A stretch of 64,000 nucleotides of DNA from Pedobacter quisquiliarum (GTDB lineage Bacteria > Bacteroidota > Bacteroidia > Sphingobacteriales > Sphingobacteriaceae): contig NZ_BMIL01000004.1 in assembly GCF_014642175.1 (NCBI RefSeq), positions 62,001 to 126,000 of the forward strand. The letters are read 5' to 3'. The translations under genes and the position numbers were made by a program. Shown in pieces: positions 1-8,797 of this stretch (position 1 is the first letter of the stretch; every line of letters begins with the position of its first letter). The notes under the pieces were generated by a model. That model worked only from the letters and a program-made list of their open reading frames with translations, did no database searches and was not told where the DNA came from.

Positions 1-3000
1 GGTACGGTAACCGACAAGGCTGCAGTAGCACTTGAAGGTGTAACTGTAAACGTTGTTGGTACAAAGACCACAACAATGACCGACCAGAATGGTCAATTCC
101 GAATTGAAGCTGCAAGTGGCCAAACCCTTAAATTTTTCTACGTAGGCGCAGAGCCCGTGACTTTCCCTGTCGACGCCAACACCACTCGTGTGAGCGTACA
201 GATGGATATCTCATCCAACAAACTGGATGAAGTGGTGGTCACCGGCTATCAAACGGAACGCAAAAAAGACATCACTGGAGCGGTGAACGTAGTGGATATT
301 GCGGACATTAAAGATATTCCGGCCGGGAATCCTGTTAAAGCCTTACAGGGACGGGTACCTGGGGTGCTTATTACTACCGATGGATCGCCGACAGGTGGTG
401 CGACAGTTCGGATTCGTGGTATTGGTACACTGGGCAACAATGACCCTTTGTATGTTATTGATGGCGTACCTACAAAGAATGGCTTAGAACAACTCAATCA
501 AAACGATATTGAGTCTATCCAGGTGTTAAAAGACGCTTCATCTGCGACCATCTATGGTTCCAGGGCGGCCAATGGGGTGGTCATTATCACTACAAAAAAG
601 GCAAAAGCCGGATTCTCAAAGGTAGATCTGAATGTTAGTACCTCCATCCAGAATTATGCAACAAAGTTAAATACGCTGAATGCAGACGAGCGTGGGCGTG
701 CATATTGGACGGCTGCAGTGAATGACGGTGCGAACCCGAACAACAATCAAATTTACCAATACGACTGGAACAATGACTTCAGTAATCCAGTGCTAAACAA
801 GGTGGTGCTACCACCTTTCATCGATGCCGCTAATACCATGCGACCTGCAGATACTTACTGGTATGATGAAATTTCGCAGCAATCCATTATTCAATCGTAT
901 GATCTTTCGTTGTCCAACGGCGGGGAGAAGGGCAATTCTTTGTTCTCATTAGGTTACTATGATAATAAAGGAATTGTTAAAGGCTCCCGGAGTCAGAAAT
1001 ATACTGCCCGGTTTAACTCTGACTATAAACTGCTGAACAACAAGCTAACGATAGGGGAGAACTTCTCTGTGAGTTATATTAAGAATGCATTGATTCCGGC
1101 AAGCGATATTTTGTTTGCGTCGCTTGTGCAGCAACCCATTGTACCGGTACGTACGGTAGATGGCGGCTGGGGCGGTCCAGCTGCGGGTATGACCGATAGA
1201 CAAAATCCAGTGCGGTTAATTGAAGACAACATGGATAACAAATTCTACTTCTACCGACTTTTTGGTAATGCTTATGCAAACTATGAAGTTTTGCCAAACC
1301 TGACCTTCCGTACCAGCATTGGTGTTGATTACAATGGAACTTATCAAAGGACCCTTAAAAAGTCTTATACCTCAGGATTTCTTGCTGACCCTGCCAACCA
1401 GGTATTTAACAGTCAGGGTTACCAGGGGAACATCATCTGGCAGAACACTTTAAACTATAAAGTTGAGAAAGGCAAGCACAGTGTGGAGTTTCTTGCCGGT
1501 CATGAATACATCAGAAACATCAATCAGGAGTTTTCTGCAAGCAGACAAGGTCTTGCATTGGAGAGCATCAATTATGCTTATCTGAATGCAGGGTCAACAA
1601 ACACGCTGAACGGCGGCTCGGGTGCTGCTTATGCATTGCTTTCTTACTTTGGTAAGGTAAATTATGTATTGGCTGATAAATATATTGCATCTGTAACCCT
1701 GAGAAGAGATGGCTCATCCAGATTTGGCGCGGAAAACCGCTATGGAACTTTCCCTGCTTTTTCTTTGGGCTGGAGACTTAGTGAAGAGGCATTTATTAAG
1801 CGTCTGGAGTTTATTTCTGATTTAAAGTTAAGATATGGATGGGGTAGATCTGGTAATCAGGATATTCCGAACAATGCCAGTCTATCGCTTTATTCTTCAA
1901 TCTACGGCGTTGATCCAACTTGGGATTTTGATCGCGGCACAGCATACGATATTAATGGTGGTGGAACAGGGCAGTTACCTTCTGGTTTCACAATGATTCA
2001 ACAAGGCAATGCGGCTCTAAAATGGGAGTCTTTACAGGAGTCGAATTTTGGAGTTGATTTTGGCTTATTCAACAATAAGCTTACTGGCTCGTTCGATTAC
2101 TTCATCAAAAAGACTTCGGATATTTTAATCAGTCCGGCGTACCTGGCTGTATTGGGTGAGGGTGGCAACAGATTCATTAATGGGGCCTCGTTACAGAACA
2201 AAGGCTTTGATGCAATCCTATCTTATGACACGAAGCTCGGGGATGAGCTCTCGATCAATGTGACAGGAAATTTCTCTTTATACCGGAACAAGGTTACCTA
2301 TTTGCCTAAAGATGTTCTGGCATCGTACCCGGGAAATGGAACGGACAAGACCATTTTGGGCAGACCTGTTAATTCTTATTTCGGGTATGTGGCTGATGGG
2401 CTGTTTGCATCTGAAGCTGAGGTGGAAGCTGCTGCGGAGCAGCCAGGTAAAGGTCTTGGCCGCATCAGGTACAGAGATCTTAATGGCGATGGCGTGATTA
2501 ACGACCAGGATCGTGACTTCATTGGTCACAATAGTCCTCGTTATGCTGCCGGACTTAACGTTTCCCTAAATTATAGAAACTTTGATGTAAGCTTCTTTCT
2601 ACAAGGTCTTAACGTAAATGTTGTGAATGACTTTAAGACGTACACCGACTTTTCTTCGCTTTGGACCGGCACAAACTGGGGTTCCAGAACGCTGGATGCC
2701 TGGTCGCCAAGCAATACGAGCTCGACCATTCCCGCACTTACCTTAGTGGACAGGAACAATGAAGGCCGGTTCTCAACCTACTTCATTGAGAACGGTTCTT
2801 ACCTGAAGATGAGAAATCTGCAGATCGGTTACAACTTCAAAAAGGCATTTAACATGAAGATTCAAAATGCCCGGATGTTTGTGCAGGGCAGTAATCTCTT
2901 CACTATTAAAAGCAAGTCCTTTACCGGACCGGATCCAGAGATTCCAAACTACGGATTTCCTGTGCCTGTGGTTGGCACAATTGGTATAAACGTTACGCTA

Positions 3001-3003
3001 TAA
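1..3003 (+). CDS. SusC-family TonB-dependent outer-membrane transporter, 5' end outside window
   Basis: The reading frame is open from base 1, so the true start lies upstream; the first in-window ATG (76) falls inside the N-terminal carboxypeptidase-regulatory-like beta domain and is not the start. After that domain comes a TonB-box-like segment (DEVVVTGY, about bases 226-249), a plug domain (VRIRG, YVIDG, VLKDASSATIYGSRAANG) and a long beta-barrel ending in a hydrophobic strand (GTIGINVTL), as usual for SusC/RagA proteins. It forms the active import channel of an outer-membrane SusCD pair. SusD starts 14 bp after the stop and GH32 follows, so the substrate is probably a fructan or fructo-oligosaccharide. 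That is inferred from context only. Confidence 0.95.
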   Translation, partial: GTVTDKAAVALEGVTVNVVGTKTTTMTDQNGQFRIEAASGQTLKFFYVGAEPVTFPVDANTTRVSVQMDISSNKLDEVVVTGYQTERKKDITGAVNVVDIADIKDIPAGNPVKALQGRVPGVLITTDGSPTGGATVRIRGIGTLGNNDPLYVIDGVPTKNGLEQLNQNDIESIQVLKDASSATIYGSRAANGVVIITTKKAKAGFSKVDLNVSTSIQNYATKLNTLNADERGRAYWTAAVNDGANPNNNQIYQYDWNNDFSNPVLNKVVLPPFIDAANTMRPADTYWYDEISQQSIIQSYDLSLSNGGEKGNSLFSLGYYDNKGIVKGSRSQKYTARFNSDYKLLNNKLTIGENFSVSYIKNALIPASDILFASLVQQPIVPVRTVDGGWGGPAAGMTDRQNPVRLIEDNMDNKFYFYRLFGNAYANYEVLPNLTFRTSIGVDYNGTYQRTLKKSYTSGFLADPANQVFNSQGYQGNIIWQNTLNYKVEKGKHSVEFLAGHEYIRNINQEFSASRQGLALESINYAYLNAGSTNTLNGGSGAAYALLSYFGKVNYVLADKYIASVTLRRDGSSRFGAENRYGTFPAFSLGWRLSEEAFIKRLEFISDLKLRYGWGRSGNQDIPNNASLSLYSSIYGVDPTWDFDRGTAYDINGGGTGQLPSGFTMIQQGNAALKWESLQESNFGVDFGLFNNKLTGSFDYFIKKTSDILISPAYLAVLGEGGNRFINGASLQNKGFDAILSYDTKLGDELSINVTGNFSLYRNKVTYLPKDVLASYPGNGTDKTILGRPVNSYFGYVADGLFASEAEVEAAAEQPGKGLGRIRYRDLNGDGVINDQDRDFIGHNSPRYAAGLNVSLNYRNFDVSFFLQGLNVNVVNDFKTYTDFSSLWTGTNWGSRTLDAWSPSNTSSTIPALTLVDRNNEGRFSTYFIENGSYLKMRNLQIGYNFKKAFNMKIQNARMFVQGSNLFTIKSKSFTGPDPEIPNYGFPVPVVGTIGINVTL

Positions 3004-3017
3004 ATAAATCTGTTGAC

Positions 3018-4736
3018 ATGAAAAATTTCAAATATATATTATTGATGATGTTCACGGTGCTTGTTTCCTGCAAGAAAGTACTGGATGAACCTGCGCAGGG
3101 TGTCGTGTCTTCCGAGGATCTCGGGACGCCCGAAAATATAGATAAGATGGTGATTGCCGCCTACTCCGCTTTAGGAAACGATCATTATACCTCTCCATAT
3201 TCCAGTATGTGGCCCTATGGAAGTGTACGCGGTGGGGATACGTACAAAGGGGGTGATGGCCCTGGGGACCTCTCAGAATTCCATCTTTTTGAAACCTTCT
3301 CTTTGAACCGTGTGGATAATCCATTGCTTGATCAGGTATGGTTCAGGCTTTATGTTGGTATTGGCAGAGCTAATGATGCTTTGAAACGCGTGAATGAGAT
3401 CTCTGATGCGGACTACCCTAAGAAGTCGGAGCGTCAGGCGGAACTTCGATTTCTACGTGGCCATTTTTACTTTCTGGCGAAGATCCTGTTTAAGTATGTT
3501 CCATATCTGGATGAGACCATGGACAAGACAACATACAACACCATTTCCAATAGAGCATTATCAGACGCGGAACTTTGGGCAAAGATTACGGACGACTTCA
3601 GAGCGGGTGCAGAGGCGTTACCGGAAAGTCAGGGAGAAGTGGGGAGAGTGACTAAGTTTGCAGCGAAAGCCTATCTGGCGAAAGTGTTGTTATACCAGGC
3701 CTATGAACAAGGGGAAGATCATCAGGTTACGTCCATAAATGCGGCTAAACTAACGGAAGTAAATGCGCTTGCGGATGAGATTATCGCTTCCGGAAAATAT
3801 AGCTTAGCAACGGATTATGCCAACAACTTCCTGGGTTCAACGCAAAATGGATCAGAGTCTATCTTTGCCATCCAGTATTCTAAAGATGATGGAACGCCTA
3901 AAGGCAGGTTGGATTATGGCCATGCGCTTAATTATCCGATGAATCAGGAGTATGGTTGCTGTGGCTTCAACGTACCTAGCCATGATTTGATTAATGCCTA
4001 CAAGACTGACCAGAGTGGATTGCCACAATTTACAACCTATAACAATACGGATGTGGCGGCAACGCTGGACTTCAAATCGGCAACATTTGATCCGCGCCTG
4101 GATCACACGGTAGCGAAACCAGGGGCGCCATATAAATATAAAAACAACTTTATCTATCAGCGTTCGTGGTCAAGAGCACCTGCAATTTACGATGCATTTG
4201 CAAGCATGAAGGAAGCGGTGTTGCCTGAGGATCCGTCCTTTCAGAAAGTTCCGCCATTTATCGGGAGTTCTAAAAACTGGGAGATTATACGTTATGCGGA
4301 TGTGTTGCTCTGGAAAGCTGAAGCTTTGATTGAGCTAAACAGATCCCTTGAAGCTGTTCCGCTGATTAATCAGGTTCGTGCGAGAGCAAACAACAGTAAG
4401 AATCTATTGAAAATGGCTGATGGCAGCCCGGTATCGAACTATAATGTTCAATTGTATCAACCAGGGGTAAACAGCAACTGGACACAAGCCTATGCAAGGG
4501 AAGCATTGCGCTTTGAGCGCAGGCTTGAGTTTGCAACCGAAGGGTACCATTTCTTCGATCTTGTAAGATGGGGCGTTGCTGCACAAACCATGAATGCTTA
4601 TTTTACCACGGAAAAACGTCGGGTAGCGCATTTGAATGACGCTCGTTTTACCAGGGGTCGCGACGAGTATTTTCCAATACCATTGAATCAGATCAACTTC
4701 AGCTCCGGGCTGTATCAACAAAATAACGGCTGGTAA
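3018..4736 (+). CDS. SusD/RagB-family surface glycan-binding lipoprotein (fructan PUL)
   Basis: 572 residues. The N-terminus is a lipoprotein signal with lipobox LVSC (Cys18), so it should be lipid-anchored and sit as a lid on the SusC barrel. The alpha-helical SusD fold is visible from the conserved TPR-like region (AELRFLRGHFYFLAKILF) and the C-terminal motif with RRLEFATEGYHFFDLVRWG followed by YFPIPLNQI, both typical of SusD/RagB. It lies between susC and the GH32 gene with gaps of 14 and 24 bp, so the three are probably co-transcribed. Binding of fructan is inferred from the GH32 neighbour and not visible in the protein. Confidence 0.95.
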   Translation: MKNFKYILLMMFTVLVSCKKVLDEPAQGVVSSEDLGTPENIDKMVIAAYSALGNDHYTSPYSSMWPYGSVRGGDTYKGGDGPGDLSEFHLFETFSLNRVDNPLLDQVWFRLYVGIGRANDALKRVNEISDADYPKKSERQAELRFLRGHFYFLAKILFKYVPYLDETMDKTTYNTISNRALSDAELWAKITDDFRAGAEALPESQGEVGRVTKFAAKAYLAKVLLYQAYEQGEDHQVTSINAAKLTEVNALADEIIASGKYSLATDYANNFLGSTQNGSESIFAIQYSKDDGTPKGRLDYGHALNYPMNQEYGCCGFNVPSHDLINAYKTDQSGLPQFTTYNNTDVAATLDFKSATFDPRLDHTVAKPGAPYKYKNNFIYQRSWSRAPAIYDAFASMKEAVLPEDPSFQKVPPFIGSSKNWEIIRYADVLLWKAEALIELNRSLEAVPLINQVRARANNSKNLLKMADGSPVSNYNVQLYQPGVNSNWTQAYAREALRFERRLEFATEGYHFFDLVRWGVAAQTMNAYFTTEKRRVAHLNDARFTRGRDEYFPIPLNQINFSSGLYQQNNGW

Positions 4737-4760
4737 TGCAGCCATTACGAATCTAAAAAT

Positions 4761-6281
4761 ATGAATATGAGAAATCTTAAAAGCCTTATCGTACTTATCT
4801 GTCTGGCATTAAGTGTGAATACCTCCTTTGCGCAGCAGACCTTCAAAGAACAGCATCGACCACAATACCATTTTTCACCACCGGCCAACTGGATGAATGA
4901 TCCAAACGGCATGGTGTACCATAAAGGGGTTTATCACTTCTTTTATCAGTATTACCCTGATGGAACGACATGGGGGCCTATGCACTGGGGACATGCCGTG
5001 AGCAAGGATCTTGTGAAATGGGAACACAAGCCTACGGCATTGTTTCCTGATAGTCTTGGGTACATCTTCTCTGGCAGTGCCGTGGTAGATGTGAAAAATA
5101 CTGCTGGTTTTGCAAAGCCTGGACAAACAGCGCTGGTTGCAATATTCACTCACCATAATGCGAAGCTGGAACATGAGAAAGCGACGAACTATCAGACGCA
5201 GAGTCTTGCCTACAGTTTGGATGATGGTGAAACCTGGACTAAGTACGAGGGAAATCCGGTGTTGAAAAACCCAGGTATTGTGGATTTCCGTGATCCAAAG
5301 GTGATTTGGTACGAGCCACAGCAGAAGTGGATCATGACCCTGGCGACTAAAGACAGGATCACTTTCTACAGTTCAGCGGACTTAAAAACATGGGATAAAG
5401 AGAGTGAATTTGGTGCAACGATCGGTGCACATGGTGGCGTGTGGGAATGTCCGGATTTATTTCCAATCATGCACAAGGGCAAGCAGGTGTGGGTGCTGCT
5501 GGTGAGTATCAATCCGGGTGGGCCAAATGGTGGTTCTGCAACGCAATATTTCACGGGATCTTTCGATGGTAAAACCTTTATTCCTGAAGTGGAAAAGACG
5601 AAGTTCATTGACTACGGTACAGATAATTACGCTGGTGTAACCTGGGCTAATACAGGTGAACGTAAGGTGTTCATCGGCTGGATGAATAATTGGCAGTATG
5701 CCAATGTTGTGCCGACCAAAGGCTGGAGAGGTGCTGCAACAATTCCAAGGGATCTTGACATTACAGAAGTTAATGGCGAACGGTATCTGGTCTCAAAACC
5801 CGTAAAAGAGCTGGAAGCCATCCAGAAGGTTGGCTATAAAAAAGCTTCTTTAGCGCTTAAGAAGGAGGTTGACCTAAGTAATCAGATTAAGGATGCTAAT
5901 GGTCAGTTTAGATTGGATATGAGCTTAGATGCGAGCAATGACTTTCATATCCTGCTGCATAATAAACTTGGACAGGAGCTTATGGTTGGTTATGACAGTC
6001 AAACACGGACATACTACATTGATAGAACAAAGGCTGGTAAGTCGGACTTTGAGGCTGGCTTTGCTAAAAAACATACTGCGCCAAGGATCAGTACGAGTAA
6101 AGAAATTAAGCTGTGTTTGTTTGCAGATGCGGCATCTGTTGAACTCTTCGCTGATGAAGGGTTGTCGGTGATGACGGATGTATTCTTTCCTGATGAAAAC
6201 ATAAGCAGTCTTAAAGTAGTAAGTGGTAAAACGAAGTTGCTTAAGGATGTGCGTGTAGCGACCATTCAATCTATACACTAA
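4761..6281 (+). CDS. Secreted GH32 fructan hydrolase (levanase/inulinase/invertase type)
   Basis: 506 residues with a signal peptide ending near SFAQ (about residue 24). The three GH32 catalytic blocks are present: WMNDPNG with nucleophile Asp47, FRDPKV with the transition-state-stabilising Asp178, and WECPD with acid/base Glu229. The five-bladed propeller occupies about residues 33-350 and the remainder is the GH32 C-terminal beta-sandwich. It hydrolyses beta-fructosidic bonds. Endo or exo action, and levan versus inulin preference, cannot be told from sequence alone. The signal peptide is type I with no lipobox, so a periplasmic place is likely. A second ATG two codons downstream (4767) is an equally good start. 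Last gene of the fructan operon. Confidence 0.95.
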   Translation: MNMRNLKSLIVLICLALSVNTSFAQQTFKEQHRPQYHFSPPANWMNDPNGMVYHKGVYHFFYQYYPDGTTWGPMHWGHAVSKDLVKWEHKPTALFPDSLGYIFSGSAVVDVKNTAGFAKPGQTALVAIFTHHNAKLEHEKATNYQTQSLAYSLDDGETWTKYEGNPVLKNPGIVDFRDPKVIWYEPQQKWIMTLATKDRITFYSSADLKTWDKESEFGATIGAHGGVWECPDLFPIMHKGKQVWVLLVSINPGGPNGGSATQYFTGSFDGKTFIPEVEKTKFIDYGTDNYAGVTWANTGERKVFIGWMNNWQYANVVPTKGWRGAATIPRDLDITEVNGERYLVSKPVKELEAIQKVGYKKASLALKKEVDLSNQIKDANGQFRLDMSLDASNDFHILLHNKLGQELMVGYDSQTRTYYIDRTKAGKSDFEAGFAKKHTAPRISTSKEIKLCLFADAASVELFADEGLSVMTDVFFPDENISSLKVVSGKTKLLKDVRVATIQSIH

Positions 6282-6317
6282 GATGTTCCAGCGCTAAACA
6301 TGCTATTTTAAATTCAT

Positions 6318-6370
6318 TTGATGTCTGTTTTAATGCCGCTCATTATGGGGCCGCATTGAACAGACATCAA
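6318..6370 (+). terminator. Long hairpin downstream of the GH32 gene
   Basis: Perfect 12-bp arms TTGATGTCTGTT (6318-6329) and AACAGACATCAA (6359-6370) enclose a partly complementary inner stem (AATGC/GCATT). It begins 36 bp after the GH32 stop. There is no T-tract, so it may stabilise the 3' end of the fructan operon mRNA rather than act as an intrinsic terminator. The right arm covers the nominal upstream ATG of the next reading frame (6370), which argues against that start. Confidence 0.45.
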
Positions 6371-6429
6371 TGTTTAAGGGTTTGTTTAATACCCCAGGAA
6401 TGCTAACTTGCCAGCAAAAAAAGTATCCA

Positions 6430-6837
6430 ATGGCAACTTCAAAAATTACGTATAACGGTGGTTTAAGAACCACATCAGTTCATCTGCAGTCGGGCACCGA
6501 GATCATTACGGATGCGCCTGTGGACAATAAGGGGAAGGGTGAGGCATTCTCACCAACAGACCTGCTGGCGACTTCTTTGGGTAACTGCATGTTGACCATC
6601 ATCGGCATTGCCGCAAATGAACATGGTTTTAACATTGATGGTACGACCTGTGAAATCACGAAGATCATGGCTAAAGAAGGGCCAAGAAGAGTGTCGGAGA
6701 TTGTCGTGGAGTTCAACTTCCCAGCGAACGACTACTCAGATAAGGTGAAAACCATCATCGAGCGGTCGGCACATACATGTCCTGTTGCATATAGTATACA
6801 TCCGGACATTACGAAAACGGTTTCTTTTAATTATTAA
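6430..6837 (+). CDS. OsmC/Ohr-family peroxiredoxin-like protein
   Basis: About 135 residues from the ATG at 6430 (MATSKITYNGGL). An in-frame ATG at 6370 would add 20 residues unlike any family member and sits in a hairpin arm, so I prefer 6430. The family pattern is visible: SPTDLLATSLGNCMLT carries the first redox Cys, and HTCPVAYSIHPDI near the C-terminus carries the second. OsmC/Ohr proteins reduce organic hydroperoxides with these two thiols; this one is of the YhfA/OsmC-like type. Its 3' end overlaps the convergent ytxJ by 11 bp. No functional link to the upstream PUL is evident. Confidence 0.9.
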   Translation: MATSKITYNGGLRTTSVHLQSGTEIITDAPVDNKGKGEAFSPTDLLATSLGNCMLTIIGIAANEHGFNIDGTTCEITKIMAKEGPRRVSEIVVEFNFPANDYSDKVKTIIERSAHTCPVAYSIHPDITKTVSFNY

Positions 6838-7159
6838 TCACTTCAGCAACTTCATCCGCAGAGATGTCTCCATGGGAGGCATCCAGGATGCAGTCGCCAT
6901 TTTTGATCAGTAAGATCTGAGGGGACTCATGATGCACCTCAAACGTTTCCGCGATATGCGAGGAAACATTGCGGTAGGCAATCAGGTCCAGGAAGTGGAG
7001 TGAAACATCTGAAGGGATAACATCCCAGTCCATTTCAAATCTCCGCTTTGCCATTGAACTAACCGGACAACGGGTACTGTGTTTAAAAATAAGGCTATAG
7101 CCTTCCTTCGATTTGATATCGTTGACTTGAGCGATATCTGTGATTATATTCCACTGCAT
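6827..7159 (-). CDS. ytxJ: YtxJ/BrxC-type monothiol bacilliredoxin
   Basis: 110 residues with a thioredoxin-like fold. The segment IFKHSTRCPVSSMAKRRF holds the single active-site Cys31 in a CPVS context, diagnostic of the YtxJ (DUF2847) bacilliredoxin family, where the usual second Cys is lost. SPQILLIKNG resembles the cis-Pro region of thioredoxins. These proteins are linked to removal of bacillithiol from S-bacillithiolated proteins. A YpdA-type bacillithiol disulfide reductase is encoded at 33784, which supports bacillithiol use in this organism. The stop region overlaps the convergent osmC-like gene. Confidence 0.85.
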   Translation of the reverse strand: MQWNIITDIAQVNDIKSKEGYSLIFKHSTRCPVSSMAKRRFEMDWDVIPSDVSLHFLDLIAYRNVSSHIAETFEVHHESPQILLIKNGDCILDASHGDISADEVAEVINN

Positions 7160-7192
7160 TTATAAACGTGTTTAAATTAAAATGGAAGTGCG

Positions 7193-7315
7193 TTATGCTC
7201 TTCTTTTTTTGCCTTCCCGGTAGGAACTGTAAGCTGGACAGATCTTGTCTGAGCAGGCTTGTAACATCACGGTTGCAAAAAATACGCCAAGCAGGAGTAA
7301 AGCAATTTTTTTCAT
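7193..7315 (-). CDS. Small lipoprotein of 40 residues, unknown function
   Basis: An ATG at 7315 opens a 40-codon frame. It has a charged start (MKKIALLLLG), a hydrophobic stretch and a lipobox LQAC (Cys21), leaving a mature peptide of 20 residues that contains a CPAYS motif and ends in a basic GKKRRA tail. It lies between ytxJ and ribH on the same strand, 41 bp after the ribH stop. The signal-peptide logic and codon pattern make it a real gene despite its length. Similar tiny lipoproteins with a CPAY motif occur in Bacteroidota as far as I recall, but no function is known to me. Confidence 0.7.
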   Translation of the reverse strand: MKKIALLLLGVFFATVMLQACSDKICPAYSSYREGKKRRA

Positions 7316-7356
7316 AAGAGGTGGATTAATGGATTTCTATTAATTAGGGGGATCTT

Positions 7357-7848
7357 TTAAAGTGTAGCAGCCATGTGAGCCATTTTGATGGCGGTGATAG
7401 CGGCTTCATCGCCTTTGTTGCCATGCTTGCCACCGGCACGGTCAATTGCTTGCTGCTGGTCATCTGTGGTGAGTACCCCAAAGATTACAGGTTTAGCATG
7501 TTTTATGCCAACTTGTGTAACACCATTTGCAACGGCATCGCAGATGAAATCGAAGTGACGGGTTTCACCCTGAATTACACAGCCCAGGCAAATGACAGCA
7601 TCCAGTTCAGGATGTTTGTTCAGCAGGATCTCTGCAGCACCACTAAGCTCAAAACTTCCGGGTACAGCAACAGAAAGAATGTTGTCTTCTTTGGCGCCAT
7701 AGGCAAGAAGTTTTTCCAGTGCGCCATTGTACAGGCTGCCGGTGATTTCAGCGTTCCATTCTGCAACAGCAATGGCAAATTTGTATGGACTGGCATCAGG
7801 CACAGTAGTATGAGAGAAGTCTGACAGGTTTTTTAATTGTGTAGCCAT
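7357..7848 (-). CDS. ribH: 6,7-dimethyl-8-ribityllumazine synthase
   Basis: 163 residues. It condenses 5-amino-6-ribitylamino-uracil with 3,4-dihydroxy-2-butanone 4-phosphate, the penultimate step of riboflavin synthesis. Family landmarks are AEWNAEITGSLYNGA, VPGSFELSGAAE, and GCVIQGETRHFDFICDAVANG with the catalytic His. The C-terminal GGKHGNKGDEAA binds phosphate. A terminator-like hairpin separates it from the upstream TPR gene, so it likely has its own promoter: TATCTTTA (7853-7860, minus strand), just before the ATG, is one mismatch from the TAnnTTTG consensus. Confidence 0.97.
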   Translation of the reverse strand: MATQLKNLSDFSHTTVPDASPYKFAIAVAEWNAEITGSLYNGALEKLLAYGAKEDNILSVAVPGSFELSGAAEILLNKHPELDAVICLGCVIQGETRHFDFICDAVANGVTQVGIKHAKPVIFGVLTTDDQQQAIDRAGGKHGNKGDEAAITAIKMAHMAATL

Positions 7849-7872
7849 GGGATAAAGATAGGTATTGCCTAT

Positions 7873-7903
7873 AAAAAAAGGCTAGCATCTTCATGCTAAC
7901 CTT
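7873..7903 (-). terminator. Intrinsic terminator of the TPR gene
   Basis: Read on the minus strand, AAGGTTAGCAT, a GAAG loop and ATGCTAGCCTT form an 11-bp stem with one G-T wobble, followed by a run of seven T. It lies 23 bp after the TPR-gene stop and before ribH. Confidence 0.85.
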
Positions 7904-7925
7904 CAATATTGTGGGTTATCTGCAA

Positions 7926-8594
7926 CTATTTTACTTGCGCATGAGCACGAGCGATGTAAGAATCGATCATTGATGCTTCTTCGCTTGCAGGATATTCAGT
8001 TTTGATTTTAGTGTAAGCATCTTCAGCAGCTTTGAAATCTTTCAATTGCTCCTGTACTAATCCAAGCTTTTTAAGGAACATTGGAGAAGTGAAGTTGTTA
8101 CCTGTTTTATCAGCTGCTTTTTTGTAGTAGGTAGCAGCTTGTTTGTAGTCTTTCAACTCGCTGTAAGCGTCGCCTAATAGGCCTAAAGCCAATGGATCAG
8201 CTACCGGACTGCCGGTTTCTGAATATTTACCCAAAGCTTCAGTTGCTTTTTTGTACTCCCCTTTGCGTAAATAAATACCACCAAGGTAAAGGTTAGCAAG
8301 GTTTGCAGATTTTGTGTTTTCATACTCATCAGCAATCTTCTCAAATCCAGGGTATCCTGAATCACCTTTGATGGCTTTGTTTGCTAATGAATCTACACCG
8401 ATGTACTGTTCTGCTTTGTACATTTTTGCAGAAGCTTCTTCTGCTCTGTTTTTTAAGTATACATTCTGATACCAGATGTAGATCGCGATTAATACGACTA
8501 CCGCACCAGCAATGAACAACAAGCTTTTAGAATTTTCAATTAAAAATGATCCCTTTTTAACTTGAGGATTTATTTCGTTTTGTGTTGTAGACAT
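7926..8594 (-). CDS. Membrane-anchored tetratricopeptide-repeat protein
   Basis: 222 residues. A short cytoplasmic N-terminus is followed by one membrane helix (SLLFIAGAVVVLIAIYIWY, about residues 24-42) and a soluble TPR region. Repeats are recognisable as NLANLYLGGIYLRKGEYKKA, LALGLLGDAYSELKDYKQA and FLKKLGLVQEQLKDFKAAE. The topology resembles YfgM-like anchored TPR proteins that act as periplasmic chaperone partners, but the exact role is unknown. A strong promoter (TTG-N19-TATTTTTG) precedes it and a terminator follows, so it is a single-gene unit. Confidence 0.85.
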   Translation of the reverse strand: MSTTQNEINPQVKKGSFLIENSKSLLFIAGAVVVLIAIYIWYQNVYLKNRAEEASAKMYKAEQYIGVDSLANKAIKGDSGYPGFEKIADEYENTKSANLANLYLGGIYLRKGEYKKATEALGKYSETGSPVADPLALGLLGDAYSELKDYKQAATYYKKAADKTGNNFTSPMFLKKLGLVQEQLKDFKAAEDAYTKIKTEYPASEEASMIDSYIARAHAQVK

Positions 8595-8620
8595 TTCTTT
8601 TTATAAAAAATTAAGGATTG

Positions 8621-8650
8621 CAAAAATACATTTTTCGATTAAAGTATCAA
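8621..8650 (-). promoter_or_regulatory. Bacteroidota-type promoter of the TPR gene
   Basis: On the minus strand TTG (8648-8650), 19 bp, then TATTTTTG (8621-8628) matches the -33/-7 consensus TTG-N19-TAnnTTTG exactly. The ATG is 26 bp downstream of the -7 element. Confidence 0.8.
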
Positions 8651-8780
8651 CCCTTTTGCGGTATTTACACAAACTTTAACCTTCTGAAACTGAACTGTCC
8701 ACAAAAAAGTTTTTAAAACTATCCTTTTAATGCGGCAAAAGCATATTTAGAAATTAAGAAGCGCAATAGAATCTTATTGG

Positions 8781-8788
8781 TAACTTTG
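8781..8788 (+). promoter_or_regulatory. -7 element of the recF promoter
   Basis: TAACTTTG fits TAnnTTTG and ends 9 bp before the ATG at 8798, giving a leader of only a few bases. A TTG at 8777, which could otherwise open the recF frame, would lie upstream of the transcription start, so translation should begin at 8798. No TTG is seen at the -33 spacing. Confidence 0.55.
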
Positions 8789-8797
8789 AAGCTTAAT

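Noticed and set aside
76..3003. ATG at 76 as start of the first SusC
   Set aside because: The frame is open upstream to base 1 and the ATG lies inside the carboxypeptidase-regulatory-like domain, so the gene is cut by the window edge.
6370..6429. Upstream start of the OsmC-like protein at 6370
   Set aside because: The added 20 residues have no family similarity and the ATG lies in the right arm of a hairpin; ATG 6430 fits the family start.
8777..8797. TTG start of recF
   Set aside because: It precedes a TAACTTTG promoter element and would not be in the transcript; the ATG at 8798 gives a normal RecF N-terminus.
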